NCBI GenBank assembly: GCA_030529385.1
Contig: JAUMWY010000005.1
Coordinates: forward strand, 1-52,234
DNA: 52,234 nt
Direction of reading: 5' to 3'
DNA from: Candidatus Saccharimonadota bacterium
GTDB taxonomy: Bacteria; Patescibacteriota; Saccharimonadia; Saccharimonadales; Saccharimonadaceae
In this document: positions 25,075 through 33,841 of the stretch, piece by piece
Position numbering within the stretch: the first letter of the stretch is position 1
Layout: every line of letters starts with the position of its first letter
The notes under the pieces: generated by a model
Told to the model about the DNA's origin: nothing
Seen by the model: only the letters and a program-made list of their open reading frames with translations
The model's database searches: none
Position numbers and translations under genes: made by a program

Positions 25075-25644
25075 ATGAAGGAAAAAAAGCAGACACATAA
25101 GCACTCATTAATTGGATTTATAGTAAAAAAATGGTATATCGTTGTAGTATTTGCAGTGATTGGCGTGGCTGCCGGATTTGCTGTATCCAAGGTATTACCA
25201 GGCAGTACTCCAAATGGGTCTATGCAGATCTTTACACTGTATCAGGCTAATAAAGACATGGCTCGTAGCGATATATTCCCATTTGGGGAGTTTCTTGAGT
25301 CTGATGCGATAAAACAAGAAATTTCTTCGAGGGTTGGGAAGGAAGCAAGTGAGCGAATTGGCAGGGGAGAGCTACAGGCAAATAATACTGTAGCTGTTGA
25401 TATTCGTGATGATCGCCACCAAGCAGAAAAGACGATTGAGGCTATTGTTGATGTGATAAACCAACAAGTAAGCGAATTATATAGCAAGGATACGAGGTAT
25501 ATTGTCGTAGGGGTAGAAGAAAAACCAGCTCCGAGCACGGGAATAAGCCGCAAAAAAGCCATGATTGCATCAACGCTATTTTGCGTGATAGTGGGTGTGT
25601 GTGTTGTGTTGGTGATGCACGATATGCAAAAAAGGAGTGTATAA
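25075..25644 (+). CDS. Chain-length determinant-like (Wzz/YveK-type) membrane protein
   Basis: A 189-residue protein with a transmembrane segment near the N terminus (about 17-38, after a basic KKKQTHKH head), an extracytoplasmic helical region with DDRHQAEKTIEAIVDVINQQ, a proline-containing turn (KPAPSTG) and a second transmembrane segment near the C terminus (about 163-182). This is the layout of polysaccharide copolymerases, which set polymer length; it lacks the fused tyrosine kinase of BY-kinases. ATG 25075 is served by GGAGGA at 25065-25070; an in-frame ATG at 25063 is possible but has no ribosome binding site. Confidence 0.72.
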   Translation: MKEKKQTHKHSLIGFIVKKWYIVVVFAVIGVAAGFAVSKVLPGSTPNGSMQIFTLYQANKDMARSDIFPFGEFLESDAIKQEISSRVGKEASERIGRGELQANNTVAVDIRDDRHQAEKTIEAIVDVINQQVSELYSKDTRYIVVGVEEKPAPSTGISRKKAMIASTLFCVIVGVCVVLVMHDMQKRSV

Positions 25645-26750
25645 TGCCCAACAAGGTACTTTTTGTTTCTCATCTGGCAAATTTCCAAAAGTTTAATCGA
25701 TCGTTGATTGATCGTTTTAAGAAAGATGGATGGCGTGTTGATTATGCGTCATCAGGCGAAGAAGAGATTCAAGGGTGCGATACTGCATATCAAGTGCGTA
25801 TTGCACGTTCACCATTGCACCCAGGCAGCATAAAGGCGATTTTTGCTCTGCGCAAGATATTGCGAGATAATAAGTATGATTTAATTCATTGCCACACGCC
25901 AATGGGGAGTGTGGTAGCACGATTAGCGAATCTTTTTGCGGGGAAATCGCGCACAAAAATCATATATACCGCACATGGTTTTCATTTTTACAAGGGCGCG
26001 CCACTACTCAACTGGATGCTGTTTTATCCGATTGAAAAATTATTGGCTCGCGTGACGGATGCTATTATTACAATTAACCAAGAAGATTACGACCTGGCAA
26101 TAAAGAAATTTCGTACAAAGGTCTATGTAATTGATGGTGTCGGTGTGAATTTAAAACGCTTTGTCCCTGTTTCACATGATGAAAAAATCGCGCTACGGAA
26201 GAAGTATAATTATGGCCCAGATGAGTTTATTGTTATTTATGTCGCCGAAGTTATTAAGCGAAAAAATCATCACATGATTGTACGTAACATGGACAAGATG
26301 ACCTCTCGAATTCCGCGTCTGAAGTTTATATTTGCTGGTGAAGCGACTGACTCAAAGATTGCGCGCCACTTTGCAGATTATCCAAATATTGATTTTGTCG
26401 GTTATAGGCGAGATGTTGATGTGCTATTTCAGGTTGCCGACGTGTCGATAACCACTAGTCGTCAAGAAGGATTGGCGATTAACGTTGTTGAGGCGATGGT
26501 AAGCGGCCTACCTGTTGTTTGTAGTGATGTACGGGGAAATAGTGATGCCGTAGAAGACGGTGTGAATGGCCATGTGTTTAACTTGTTGGATGATGAGGAA
26601 ATGATTGAAAAGCTAGAGCTGGTATACAAAGACAAGAAGTCTCGTCGGAGGTTTTCTGAAAATAATTTAGAGAAAGTGAAGCGGTACAGTCAAGATATTG
26701 CGGTTGCAAATACATTCAAGATATATCACGAGGTGCTCAATGAAAAGTAG
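25644..26750 (+). CDS. Family 4 (GT-B) glycosyltransferase
   Basis: A 368-residue retaining glycosyltransferase. N-terminal acceptor domain: KVLFVSHLANFQKFNRS, HCHTPMGSVVARL, YTAHGFHFYKGAP. C-terminal nucleotide-sugar domain: FIVIYVAEVIKRKNH and the E-x7-E motif in RQEGLAINVVEAMVSGLPV. HGFHFYKG is typical of EpsD/CapM-like exopolysaccharide enzymes. The ATG overlaps the stop of the chain-length protein by one base and is preceded by AAAGGAG. The end overlaps the next gene by 11 bases. Confidence 0.87.
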   Translation: MPNKVLFVSHLANFQKFNRSLIDRFKKDGWRVDYASSGEEEIQGCDTAYQVRIARSPLHPGSIKAIFALRKILRDNKYDLIHCHTPMGSVVARLANLFAGKSRTKIIYTAHGFHFYKGAPLLNWMLFYPIEKLLARVTDAIITINQEDYDLAIKKFRTKVYVIDGVGVNLKRFVPVSHDEKIALRKKYNYGPDEFIVIYVAEVIKRKNHHMIVRNMDKMTSRIPRLKFIFAGEATDSKIARHFADYPNIDFVGYRRDVDVLFQVADVSITTSRQEGLAINVVEAMVSGLPVVCSDVRGNSDAVEDGVNGHVFNLLDDEEMIEKLELVYKDKKSRRRFSENNLEKVKRYSQDIAVANTFKIYHEVLNEK

Positions 26751-27552
26751 TAGTAAGCCAAAAGTTAGTATTATAACAGGTGCATTTAATGTACGAAAGG
26801 ATGAGGCTGATTTAGCAATCCAGTCAATTCTAGATCAGACATTTGAAGATTTTGAGTTTCTCATCTGTAATGATGGGTCGACAAATGATACGGGTGAAAT
26901 ATTACAGCGATGGGCTAAAAAAGACAAGCGCATTGTTGTACTAGAGAATAGCGTCAATGCAGGGCTTATGGTAAGTTTGAATAAATGCTTAGAGAAAGCC
27001 AAGGGTGAATATATTGCTCGGATGGATCTGGATGATTATTGCACTCCTGATCGCCTAGAGAAGCAAGTAAGTTTTTTGGATGGAAATTCTGACTATGATA
27101 TCGTGACATCAAATAGTAGATTGTTTGACGATGACCATAAGAAGCCGTATGGGACGAGGCGTATTCCTGAATATCCTGTTGCTAGGGATATGTTATTTAA
27201 TTCACCATTTTTGCATGGTGGAGCTATGGTGCGAAAGTCTGCGTTTGACAAGGTGAATGGATATCGGGTAGCCAAAGAGACATGGCGCGCTGAGGATTAT
27301 GATTTATGGATGCGGATGTATGCCGCTGGCTCTAAGGGCTATAACATCCAGGATGCGCTGTACTATATCCGAGAAGACAAGAACGCGTATTCTCGGCGCA
27401 AATATAAATATAGAATTCAAGAGGCAGTTGTGCGCTACAAGGGATTTAAGTCACTCGGATTATTACCTGGTGGACTGCCGTATGTCATAAAGCCGCTAAT
27501 TGTTGGGCTAATACCTGCTATTGTAATGAAAAAGATGCGGAGTAACGGGTAA
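26740..27552 (+). CDS. Family 2 (GT-A) glycosyltransferase
   Basis: A 270-residue enzyme with GT2 blocks: VSIITGAFNVRKDEADLAIQ, FLICNDGSTNDTGEIL, VNAGLMVSLNKCLEKAKGEY and the DxDD-like RMDLDDYCTPDR. A FLHGGAMVRKSAF segment and RAEDYDLWMRMYA (ED acceptor-site motif) match EpsE/WaaE-like transferases. The start inside the previous gene (11-base overlap) was chosen because KPKVSIITG begins the fold. Specific sugar unknown. Confidence 0.86.
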   Translation: MKSSSKPKVSIITGAFNVRKDEADLAIQSILDQTFEDFEFLICNDGSTNDTGEILQRWAKKDKRIVVLENSVNAGLMVSLNKCLEKAKGEYIARMDLDDYCTPDRLEKQVSFLDGNSDYDIVTSNSRLFDDDHKKPYGTRRIPEYPVARDMLFNSPFLHGGAMVRKSAFDKVNGYRVAKETWRAEDYDLWMRMYAAGSKGYNIQDALYYIREDKNAYSRRKYKYRIQEAVVRYKGFKSLGLLPGGLPYVIKPLIVGLIPAIVMKKMRSNG

Positions 27553-27554
27553 GT

Positions 27555-28649
27555 ATGTCACTGGGGCAACTCAAGGCTGTATTTTCGTTGCGCAAAACAC
27601 ATTTGCTGATGGCTTTTGTACTGGCGTTTTGTATGGCGTATTTCTTCATATACTGGCATCCACATCCAAAGGATGACTTGTTTCGCTACTTTGCATGGCT
27701 TGATGTTCTGCGATTGGACAATATGGCAACGGTGATTCATTTTGTTTTGTCTCGCGGTGAGTTTATTACCATGGGATATTACTGGCTCATTGCGCAGACG
27801 GGGTTATATGGTCTGTTGCAATTTTTCCCGACGCTGATATCTCTGTTTATTATTCAATACATCGCAATTGATTATGCCTTTCGTAAAAAGAGGCCTATGT
27901 GGCATGCTTGGATTGGTATTGCATTTTTCCTGGCATCATATGAGATATTTATGATTCCCTCCGGGCTGAGATCTACGCTTGCATTTAGTATTTTTACATT
28001 GGCGTTATATAAGGATATTATATTGCAACGACGGAGCATATTACTGTATCTCATAACGCCATTTATTCATCTTGGATCGTTTATTCCGCTTGCTGTCCGA
28101 CTGCTTATTACAATTAAATCGGTGAGTGTGTACATAGCTCTAGGGTTGGTCGCGGCATATTTTATGTTGTATCCTGGAGGGCAAGTTATTCATTGGCTGG
28201 TGGGCGGTGAACCTACGGGGTTTGTTGCAGTGAATTTATATAAGCTGGGCAATTATTTAACTCCGCTATTTCCTGTAAGTTTGCCGTACTTATATAAGAT
28301 AGGTAAGCTGGTGGCTTTGTTGGCGATTGGTTTAATTGTCTACAGAAGTAAAAAAGTACAGACAGAATATGTAAAGCTATATATTGTACTAGCCGGCCTG
28401 TCACTGCTTTGTCTTGGTAACTATCTTTTGTGGTATAGGTTATTAGAGATTATTTTGATAGGGTCACCTGTGTTGATTATTGGTTTGATGGCGACTGACT
28501 TTTTCCGAAGGTTCTCGACAGTAGTGCTCTTTGTGGTACTGATGATTGGTGCTGTCGGCGTGCGAGTGCAGTCAACGTATTATTTTTTGGAAGAGTTTTA
28601 TTGGCGTGATACAATACCAACACATAATCAGGGATGGAGGTTGAACTGA
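27555..28649 (+). CDS. EpsG-like polysaccharide polymerase
   Basis: A 364-residue polytopic membrane protein with about nine or ten transmembrane segments. A periplasmic-type KDDLFRYFAW motif after the first helix and the pattern IPSGLRSTLAFSIFTLALY resemble EpsG/Wzy-type polymerases, in which (D/S)xxRY and RxxLA motifs are common. It most likely joins repeat units outside the membrane after the flippase has moved them. It starts three bases after the previous stop, and its stop shares one base with the next start (TGATG). Confidence 0.75.
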   Translation: MSLGQLKAVFSLRKTHLLMAFVLAFCMAYFFIYWHPHPKDDLFRYFAWLDVLRLDNMATVIHFVLSRGEFITMGYYWLIAQTGLYGLLQFFPTLISLFIIQYIAIDYAFRKKRPMWHAWIGIAFFLASYEIFMIPSGLRSTLAFSIFTLALYKDIILQRRSILLYLITPFIHLGSFIPLAVRLLITIKSVSVYIALGLVAAYFMLYPGGQVIHWLVGGEPTGFVAVNLYKLGNYLTPLFPVSLPYLYKIGKLVALLAIGLIVYRSKKVQTEYVKLYIVLAGLSLLCLGNYLLWYRLLEIILIGSPVLIIGLMATDFFRRFSTVVLFVVLMIGAVGVRVQSTYYFLEEFYWRDTIPTHNQGWRLN

Positions 28650-29740
28650 TGAAAGTGATTTTGTATGTCGTCGACACAATGAACAGGGGCGGTGCTGAGA
28701 CATTTCTTATGAATGTGCTGCGCAATATCGACAAAAAGCGATACGCAGTGCATTTTTTATGCTTTGGTGATAAGACGTTTGACTATCAAGATGAAATTGA
28801 ACAACTGGGTGGGAATATTATCAGGATACAGCGCCGCGCAAATCCCTTGCGGCTCATTGGTGTGATCCGTAACGTGATTAGACAATATAATATTGATATT
28901 GTCCATAGCCATATACAGCTTGCATCTATGTACTCAATGATTGCTGCTAAGCTGGAGCGAGTACCAGTCCGCATTACGCATAGCCACTGTACGTCTGCTG
29001 GTAAAGATGGTGGCGTTGTCTATAAAATCTATGAGAAGCTGGCCAAAAAAGGTATTGCGTGGTGTAGTACTCATCGGCTGGCGTGTGGTGAAGAGGCTGG
29101 TCGGTATTTGTTTGGCGGGCGTTCATTTGAGATTATTACCAATGGCATACAATTGTTGGATTTTGCATTTAGCCCAGAAAATCGCCGACTATTTCGCCGC
29201 CAACATCATTTGGGAGAAAATGACTTTCTTGTTGGTATGGTAGCGAGGTTGGTAGAGGTGAAAAATCATCAATTCGCTATAAAGATGTTTCGTCACTATC
29301 AAAAGAAGAATCCACGCGCAAAGCTTGTATTGGCGGGTCAAGGGAGTCTTCGTGGGCAGCTAGAACAGCTAGTCGAGCAAGAAGGAGTGTCTGAAAACGT
29401 TAGATTCCTGGGGTTGGTGGAAGATACGGCTGGTCTTTATTCGGCGCTTGATGTGCTAATTATGCCGTCGCTGTACGAGGGACTGCCGGTGTCCTTAATA
29501 GAAGCGCAGGCTAGTAGTCTGCCATGTCTGTGCAGTGATCAAGTGGATCGGGATAGTGATGCAGGGGGACTGGTTGAGTTTTTGTCGATTGCTAATGAAA
29601 ACTACGATATATGGATTAACGCAATTGCTGTACATGAAGGGCGAAAACGAAAACATAATAATGATGTCGTCAATAATCTTACACGAAACGGCTATAATAT
29701 TCACAAGACTGTGAAGCGACTTGAGGAGTTGTATCAATGA
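28649..29740 (+). CDS. Family 4 (GT-B) glycosyltransferase
   Basis: A 363-residue enzyme. N-terminal motif DTMNRGGAETFLMNVLRN is the hallmark of EpsF/CapJ-type family 4 transferases (NRGGAE). C-terminal domain: VGMVARLVEVKNHQFAIKMF, LAGQGSLRGQLEQL and the E-x7-E motif EGLPVSLIEAQASSLPCLCS. GGAGG at 28636-28640 serves ATG 28649. It overlaps the next gene by four bases (ATGA). Confidence 0.88.
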   Translation: MKVILYVVDTMNRGGAETFLMNVLRNIDKKRYAVHFLCFGDKTFDYQDEIEQLGGNIIRIQRRANPLRLIGVIRNVIRQYNIDIVHSHIQLASMYSMIAAKLERVPVRITHSHCTSAGKDGGVVYKIYEKLAKKGIAWCSTHRLACGEEAGRYLFGGRSFEIITNGIQLLDFAFSPENRRLFRRQHHLGENDFLVGMVARLVEVKNHQFAIKMFRHYQKKNPRAKLVLAGQGSLRGQLEQLVEQEGVSENVRFLGLVEDTAGLYSALDVLIMPSLYEGLPVSLIEAQASSLPCLCSDQVDRDSDAGGLVEFLSIANENYDIWINAIAVHEGRKRKHNNDVVNNLTRNGYNIHKTVKRLEELYQ

Positions 29741-30594
29741 AACTAACCATTATTACACCAGTATATAATCGGGCAAATCTTCTGGGGCGATTGTTTGGTT
29801 CCCTTAAAGCACAAACAAATCATTCATTCGAGTGGATTATTGTTAATGATGGATCGACGGATGATACGGAGACGGTAGCGAAGGAAATAGCACGTCAGGA
29901 TGTGCGATTTGCTGTGCGCTACTACTATCGAAATAACGGAGGTAAGCATCGTGCGATAAATATGGCAGTCGCAAAGGCAAAGGGCGAGTTCTGCCTTATT
30001 GTTGATTCGGATGACTACCTGGATGAAAAAGCAGTGGAGGTTGTGCTGCAATGGCTAGGCGACATTCCTGACGATTATGCTGGAGTCGCTGGTGTTAAAG
30101 CATACGAGAATGGTGATGTCATTGGCGGTGATGGAAACGGTGAGGGGTATATTGACGCAACTAATTTGGAGCGTAAAAAATACAATCTGTTGGGAGATAA
30201 GGCGGAGGTGTACTGTACGGATTTGTTGCGGGCATATCCATTTCCGGAATTTGATGGTGAAAAATTTCTGTCCGAGGGCGTGGTATGGAATCGTATTGCG
30301 AGGGATGGCTATAAGGTGCGCTGGTATAGTCGGGTGATTTATTATGCTGAATACCTTGAAGGCGGACTAACGAGCCATATCAATGAGCATCATCGTCGTA
30401 GTCCAAAAGGATTTGCGGTGTATATAAAAGAGATGGCCGGGGATGAAGGGTTTGTGAAGCGTGTCATTTTGTATGGATTGTATGCGCGAGATGTGTATCA
30501 ATATGCGCACTTATCATCAGCGGCTGCAGATCTGGGAGTTCCTTATTGGCAGGTTGTGCTAGGATGTGTAATACGGAGGATGATTGGCAAATGA
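29737..30594 (+). CDS. Family 2 (GT-A) glycosyltransferase
   Basis: A 285-residue enzyme with LTIITPVYNRANLLGRLFGS, WIIVNDGSTDDTE, NNGGKHRAINMAVAKAKGEF and the acidic metal motif IVDSDDYLDE. The GGKHRAIN stretch is found in a subset of exopolysaccharide GT2 enzymes. A later EGVVWNRIARDGYK block probably includes the acceptor-site residues. Overlaps of four bases on both sides (ATGA) mark tight coupling in the cluster. Donor sugar unknown. Confidence 0.87.
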   Translation: MKLTIITPVYNRANLLGRLFGSLKAQTNHSFEWIIVNDGSTDDTETVAKEIARQDVRFAVRYYYRNNGGKHRAINMAVAKAKGEFCLIVDSDDYLDEKAVEVVLQWLGDIPDDYAGVAGVKAYENGDVIGGDGNGEGYIDATNLERKKYNLLGDKAEVYCTDLLRAYPFPEFDGEKFLSEGVVWNRIARDGYKVRWYSRVIYYAEYLEGGLTSHINEHHRRSPKGFAVYIKEMAGDEGFVKRVILYGLYARDVYQYAHLSSAAADLGVPYWQVVLGCVIRRMIGK

Positions 30595-31661
30595 CAAAAA
30601 CTCGCGTGCTTATTGTAACTGATTCGCTTGATGTTGGCGGGATTGAGACGTATATATATGGTGTATGCAAAACAATTGATAAAAAGACTTTTCATGTAAC
30701 GGTTTTCGTATTAGACAAGGAACGGAATGCCCTAGTAAAAGATATAGAAGCCTTTGGTTGTCGTGTAGTGTTTGCAACTGCTCGTGGCAAGTTGCGTCAG
30801 ATGCAAGAAATGATGGCGGTGGTGAGACGGTATTCTATTGATATAGTTCATTTTCAGGTGCGTCATTCACATTTGATGTTGGCAGCGAAAGTTTGCGGTA
30901 AGAAAGTTATTTTGCACTCTCACTTTGGATCTTGGCAAAAGTCGAAGAACCCTATAAAAGCAGTCTTGATGAAGGCTTTTCTGTGGCTTTTCTGTGACGC
31001 GAGGCTTGCCTGTAGTGAGGGGGCGGGAGAAAATGCTTTTTATGGCCATGACTTTATGATTGCAAAAAACGGCATTGATATGAAAAAATTTGCGTTCAAT
31101 GAGTCTAGGCGACTAGCATTACGCAAAAAGCATGGGCTGGTAAATAAAAAAATATTATTACAAGTTGGACGATGTAACTCAAATAAGAATCAGTCATTTT
31201 CTATAAAAGTATTACATGAGTTGCGTCAGCATGATGATGACTATGTGCTAGTCTTGGCGGGTGACGACGGTGGTCGCGACTATATTGATCCGACAATTCA
31301 GAGTTTGGGTCTTGAGGAACATATTGTGATGCTGGGTAATGTCGATAATATATATGATTATTATAGTTTTGCGGATGTATTTTTGTTGCCGTCGTTTAGT
31401 GAGGGGTTTCCAATGACGGTCATAGAAGCACAAGTTTCTGGGGTGGATTGTATCGTGAGCGATACGGTAACAAAAAAAGTTGGAATATCTGATACTGTAA
31501 CTTTTGCGAGTATTCATAAATCACCGAGCATATGGGTGGATATAATTATGAATCGCACGTCGTACGACAGAAAAGTTCGCAGAGTGAATGATGCAAGCTA
31601 TGATCTTTCTGCGACTGTGCCAGCGCTTGAGGATGTATATAAGGAGCTTGCCCGTTCATGA
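30591..31661 (+). CDS. Family 4 (GT-B) glycosyltransferase
   Basis: A 356-residue enzyme related to the 28649-29740 transferase: TDSLDVGGIETYIYGVCKT replaces NRGGAE, and the E-x7-E motif is EGFPMTVIEAQVSGVDCIVSD. VKVCGKKVILHSHFGSW and LACSEGAGENAFYG match EpsF-like enzymes. ATG 30591 overlaps the previous gene by four bases with GGAGGA upstream; an in-frame upstream ATG is less likely because the fold begins at KTRVLIVTDSL. The final stretch overlaps the flippase by four bases. Confidence 0.86.
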   Translation: MTKTRVLIVTDSLDVGGIETYIYGVCKTIDKKTFHVTVFVLDKERNALVKDIEAFGCRVVFATARGKLRQMQEMMAVVRRYSIDIVHFQVRHSHLMLAAKVCGKKVILHSHFGSWQKSKNPIKAVLMKAFLWLFCDARLACSEGAGENAFYGHDFMIAKNGIDMKKFAFNESRRLALRKKHGLVNKKILLQVGRCNSNKNQSFSIKVLHELRQHDDDYVLVLAGDDGGRDYIDPTIQSLGLEEHIVMLGNVDNIYDYYSFADVFLLPSFSEGFPMTVIEAQVSGVDCIVSDTVTKKVGISDTVTFASIHKSPSIWVDIIMNRTSYDRKVRRVNDASYDLSATVPALEDVYKELARS

Positions 31662-33211
31662 CTAGACAGAAGTCGGCACTGTATAACCTATTGAGCGCGT
31701 TTATACTGAATATTGTTACGGTTTTGCTGGGTTTTGTGACGCAGCGGCTTTTTATTATGGAACTAGGGACGGACGCAGCTGGGTTACATAGCTTGTTCTC
31801 TACTATTACGAATATATTTGTTATGGCAGACATGGGTGTTGGTGCGGCAGTAATTTTCCATATGTATAAGCCATTTGCTAAAAAGCAGTATGATGCGATT
31901 GTTGCGCTTGTAAACTTTTACCGCAAGGTGTGCTTTGGAGTATCTGGGTTTATTATTGTTGGTGGTGTGATGCTACTGCCGTTTTTGGGGATGATGACGA
32001 ATAATTCCCAGGTAGGGGTTAATATCTACGCACTATTCTCGCTGTATATTGTTAATTCTGTGTTTGCGTACCTTATGACTTATAAGCGCGCTATCCTGCA
32101 AGCGGATCAAAAAAATTATGTAATTAGCACGATTCATGTGGGATATGTACTGTTGCTGAATAGTATACAAATTGCACTATTGCTGACAACAAAAAATTAC
32201 TACCTATTCATGGCGGTGATGATTGTGATGCGAATAGTTGAAAATATCTTACTGAATCTGTATATTGACAGAAAATATACGTTTTTGCGCAAAAGAGTTA
32301 AAAAAGGATTAAGCCAAAGCACAAAAAAAGGAATCATAAAACTTGTAAAGGGTAGTTTTTTCCATAATAGCGCAGGGCATCTTGTATCTGGTGTCGATAA
32401 TGTAGTGATATCAAGCATATTAGGTCTGACGACACTAGGACTGTACTCTAATTATCAGATGATTTTTATGGCTGCAGGAATTTTGATCTCGCAGGTGTTT
32501 TATTCGATCACTGCAAATATCGGTAATTTACTAATAGAACATAACCTGGAAAAATCGTTCAGCATGGTGAAGCGGCTGCGACTGCTTAATCTGGCGTTTG
32601 GTATTGTGGCTACTTCCGTACTGTGGATGGTCACTAAACCATTCATCACGCTATGGCTGGGTGAGGGATTTTTATTGGGGGATGTGGTGCTATTGGTTTT
32701 GGTGGCAAATTTCTTCCTGCAAACGATGCGAGCGGGTATGATAACTATGCAGAGCGCAGCGGGTATTTTGTACGAGAATCGGTTCATTCCAATATATGAG
32801 ACAATTATAAATCTGGTATTGTCAGTAGCCCTGGCTGTGGTATTTGGTCTGCCTGGGGTCATTGTAGCGACTATTATAAGTGTGCTGTTTTTGCACTTAG
32901 TGGCATATCCGAAGTATGTGTTTGAGGTGATATTGCAGCGCAAGAGAATCGAATATATATATGCCATGGTGAAAGATAGTGTAATGGCGGCAGCTGTACT
33001 TATTATTGAGTATGGTGTCATGAAGTTGTGCGCGGGGGTTGATAATATATTTATGTATGGGGTGATTTGTCTGGCTATGTCGCTTGTGATTCCTGGGGTA
33101 TTGCTGTATGTATTTTACGGAAAGAGTGATGAATTTAGGTATTTTCGGGATTTTGCAGTAGAAAAATGGAGCACACTAAAGGGTTGTCAAAGAGTTAAAT
33201 CTGAGAAATAA
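31658..33211 (+). CDS. Polysaccharide flippase (Wzx/MATE-like)
   Basis: A 517-residue membrane protein with about 12-14 hydrophobic segments, no signal sequence and a basic C terminus. The opening KSALYNLLSAFILNIVTVLLGFVTQRLFI, followed by LGTDAAGLHSLFSTITNIFVMADMG, is typical of the polysaccharide biosynthesis (Wzx/RfbX) branch of the MOP superfamily. It would move lipid-linked repeat units across the membrane for the EpsG-like polymerase. It is the last gene of the cluster. No priming sugar-phosphate transferase is present in the window, so that gene must lie elsewhere. Confidence 0.88.
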   Translation: MTRQKSALYNLLSAFILNIVTVLLGFVTQRLFIMELGTDAAGLHSLFSTITNIFVMADMGVGAAVIFHMYKPFAKKQYDAIVALVNFYRKVCFGVSGFIIVGGVMLLPFLGMMTNNSQVGVNIYALFSLYIVNSVFAYLMTYKRAILQADQKNYVISTIHVGYVLLLNSIQIALLLTTKNYYLFMAVMIVMRIVENILLNLYIDRKYTFLRKRVKKGLSQSTKKGIIKLVKGSFFHNSAGHLVSGVDNVVISSILGLTTLGLYSNYQMIFMAAGILISQVFYSITANIGNLLIEHNLEKSFSMVKRLRLLNLAFGIVATSVLWMVTKPFITLWLGEGFLLGDVVLLVLVANFFLQTMRAGMITMQSAAGILYENRFIPIYETIINLVLSVALAVVFGLPGVIVATIISVLFLHLVAYPKYVFEVILQRKRIEYIYAMVKDSVMAAAVLIIEYGVMKLCAGVDNIFMYGVICLAMSLVIPGVLLYVFYGKSDEFRYFRDFAVEKWSTLKGCQRVKSEK

Positions 33212-33258
33212 AATTGTATAATTTGCGACCCGTGGCGTCGTAATGACGCAAGATCAAT

Positions 33259-33319
33259 AAAAACCGCCAGAGCAAACCTGGCAAAGGCACCTTGCGCAGG
33301 CTCGATTTTGGCGGTTTTT
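33259..33319. terminator. Long imperfect hairpin, probable bidirectional terminator
   Basis: Outer arms AAAAACCGCCA (33259-33269) and TGGCGGTTTTT (33309-33319) enclose further pairings (GAGC/GCTC, CCTG/CAGG, and a bulged GCAAAGG/CCTTGC). It ends the polysaccharide cluster. A second small hairpin GCGTC-GTAAT-GACGC lies just upstream (33235-33249). From 33320 to 33488 I see no supportable gene. Confidence 0.7.
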
Positions 33320-33488
33320 CTGGTAGTATGCCTCGATGCCATGCAGCTATCTAGCTCCTTTGTCTTCTCTATAGGTTCAGGAATGGCTTTGCGCTTGACA
33401 TGGCACCTCCGCACTAGCAGATGGAAGAGTGAGTACTGTATGGTATAGATACTAAGCACTATCATCACTGCGATGATTGATCTAAATC

Positions 33489-33690
33489 TCAGAGCTCCAC
33501 TCTGTATCCTAGCAATACGCGTATGTAGTGGACGGCGTAGCCGTTCACGCTCCGAGGAAACGACGTTTCGAGGAGCAGGTGCTGTTTAAGAAAGTCAAAG
33601 GTGCATTCTACCTTGACGCGTTTTCTCAGCAGAAAAAGCTGCCAGTCGGTGGCAAGCTTAGTGTGCTGTTTAGGGTGCAGTAGCGCAAGT
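33489..33690 (-). pseudogene. Fragment of an IS982-like transposase (C-terminal end)
   Basis: On the minus strand a short open frame contains LFLLRKRVKVECTFDFLKQ and RSVNGYAVHYIRVLLGY. This matches the order and spacing of the IS982-family C terminus (LLRKRxxIExxxDxLK ... HSRHRSxxxxxVNxxxGLxAY). Only about 65 codons are recognisable. The catalytic upstream part and terminal repeats are missing, and the preceding codons run into the rplC promoter. It is therefore a decayed insertion-sequence remnant rather than an active element. It marks the junction between the polysaccharide region and the ribosomal operon. Confidence 0.65.
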
Positions 33691-33695
33691 AGACC

Positions 33696-33725
33696 TTGAC
33701 AGGATCGGTGTGCGTATGCTACAAT
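33696..33725 (+). promoter_or_regulatory. Promoter of the rplC-rpsH ribosomal operon
   Basis: A perfect -35 TTGACA (33696-33701), 18-base spacer and TACAAT (33720-33725). It abuts the transposase fragment and gives a leader of about 108 bases before rplC. A palindrome TATTACGCGTAATA (33742-33755) lies in the early leader. Confidence 0.85.
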
Positions 33726-33799
33726 ACGGCAGTAATTTCTATTACGCGTAATATCAATCTTGTCCTTGATGGTGAGAAGGTCTGTGCAGTTTAGCCAGA

Positions 33800-33823
33800 A
33801 ACCACCCAACATCAGGGGTGTTT
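33800..33823 (+). promoter_or_regulatory. Leader hairpin just upstream of rplC
   Basis: CACCC (33803-33807) pairs with GGGTG (33816-33820), extended by A/T pairs on both sides. An alternative pairing of CCAC with GTGG (33826-33829) reaches towards the ribosome binding site GGGAGTGAGG. The two pairings exclude each other, so a translational control element is possible, as in other S10-operon leaders; this is inference. Confidence 0.4.
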
Positions 33824-33841
33824 AAGTGGGAGTGAGGAAAA

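Noticed and set aside
33187-33468. 93-codon minus-strand frame before the transposase fragment
   Set aside because: It runs through the terminator hairpin and the end of the flippase gene, and shows no family similarity; treated as chance.
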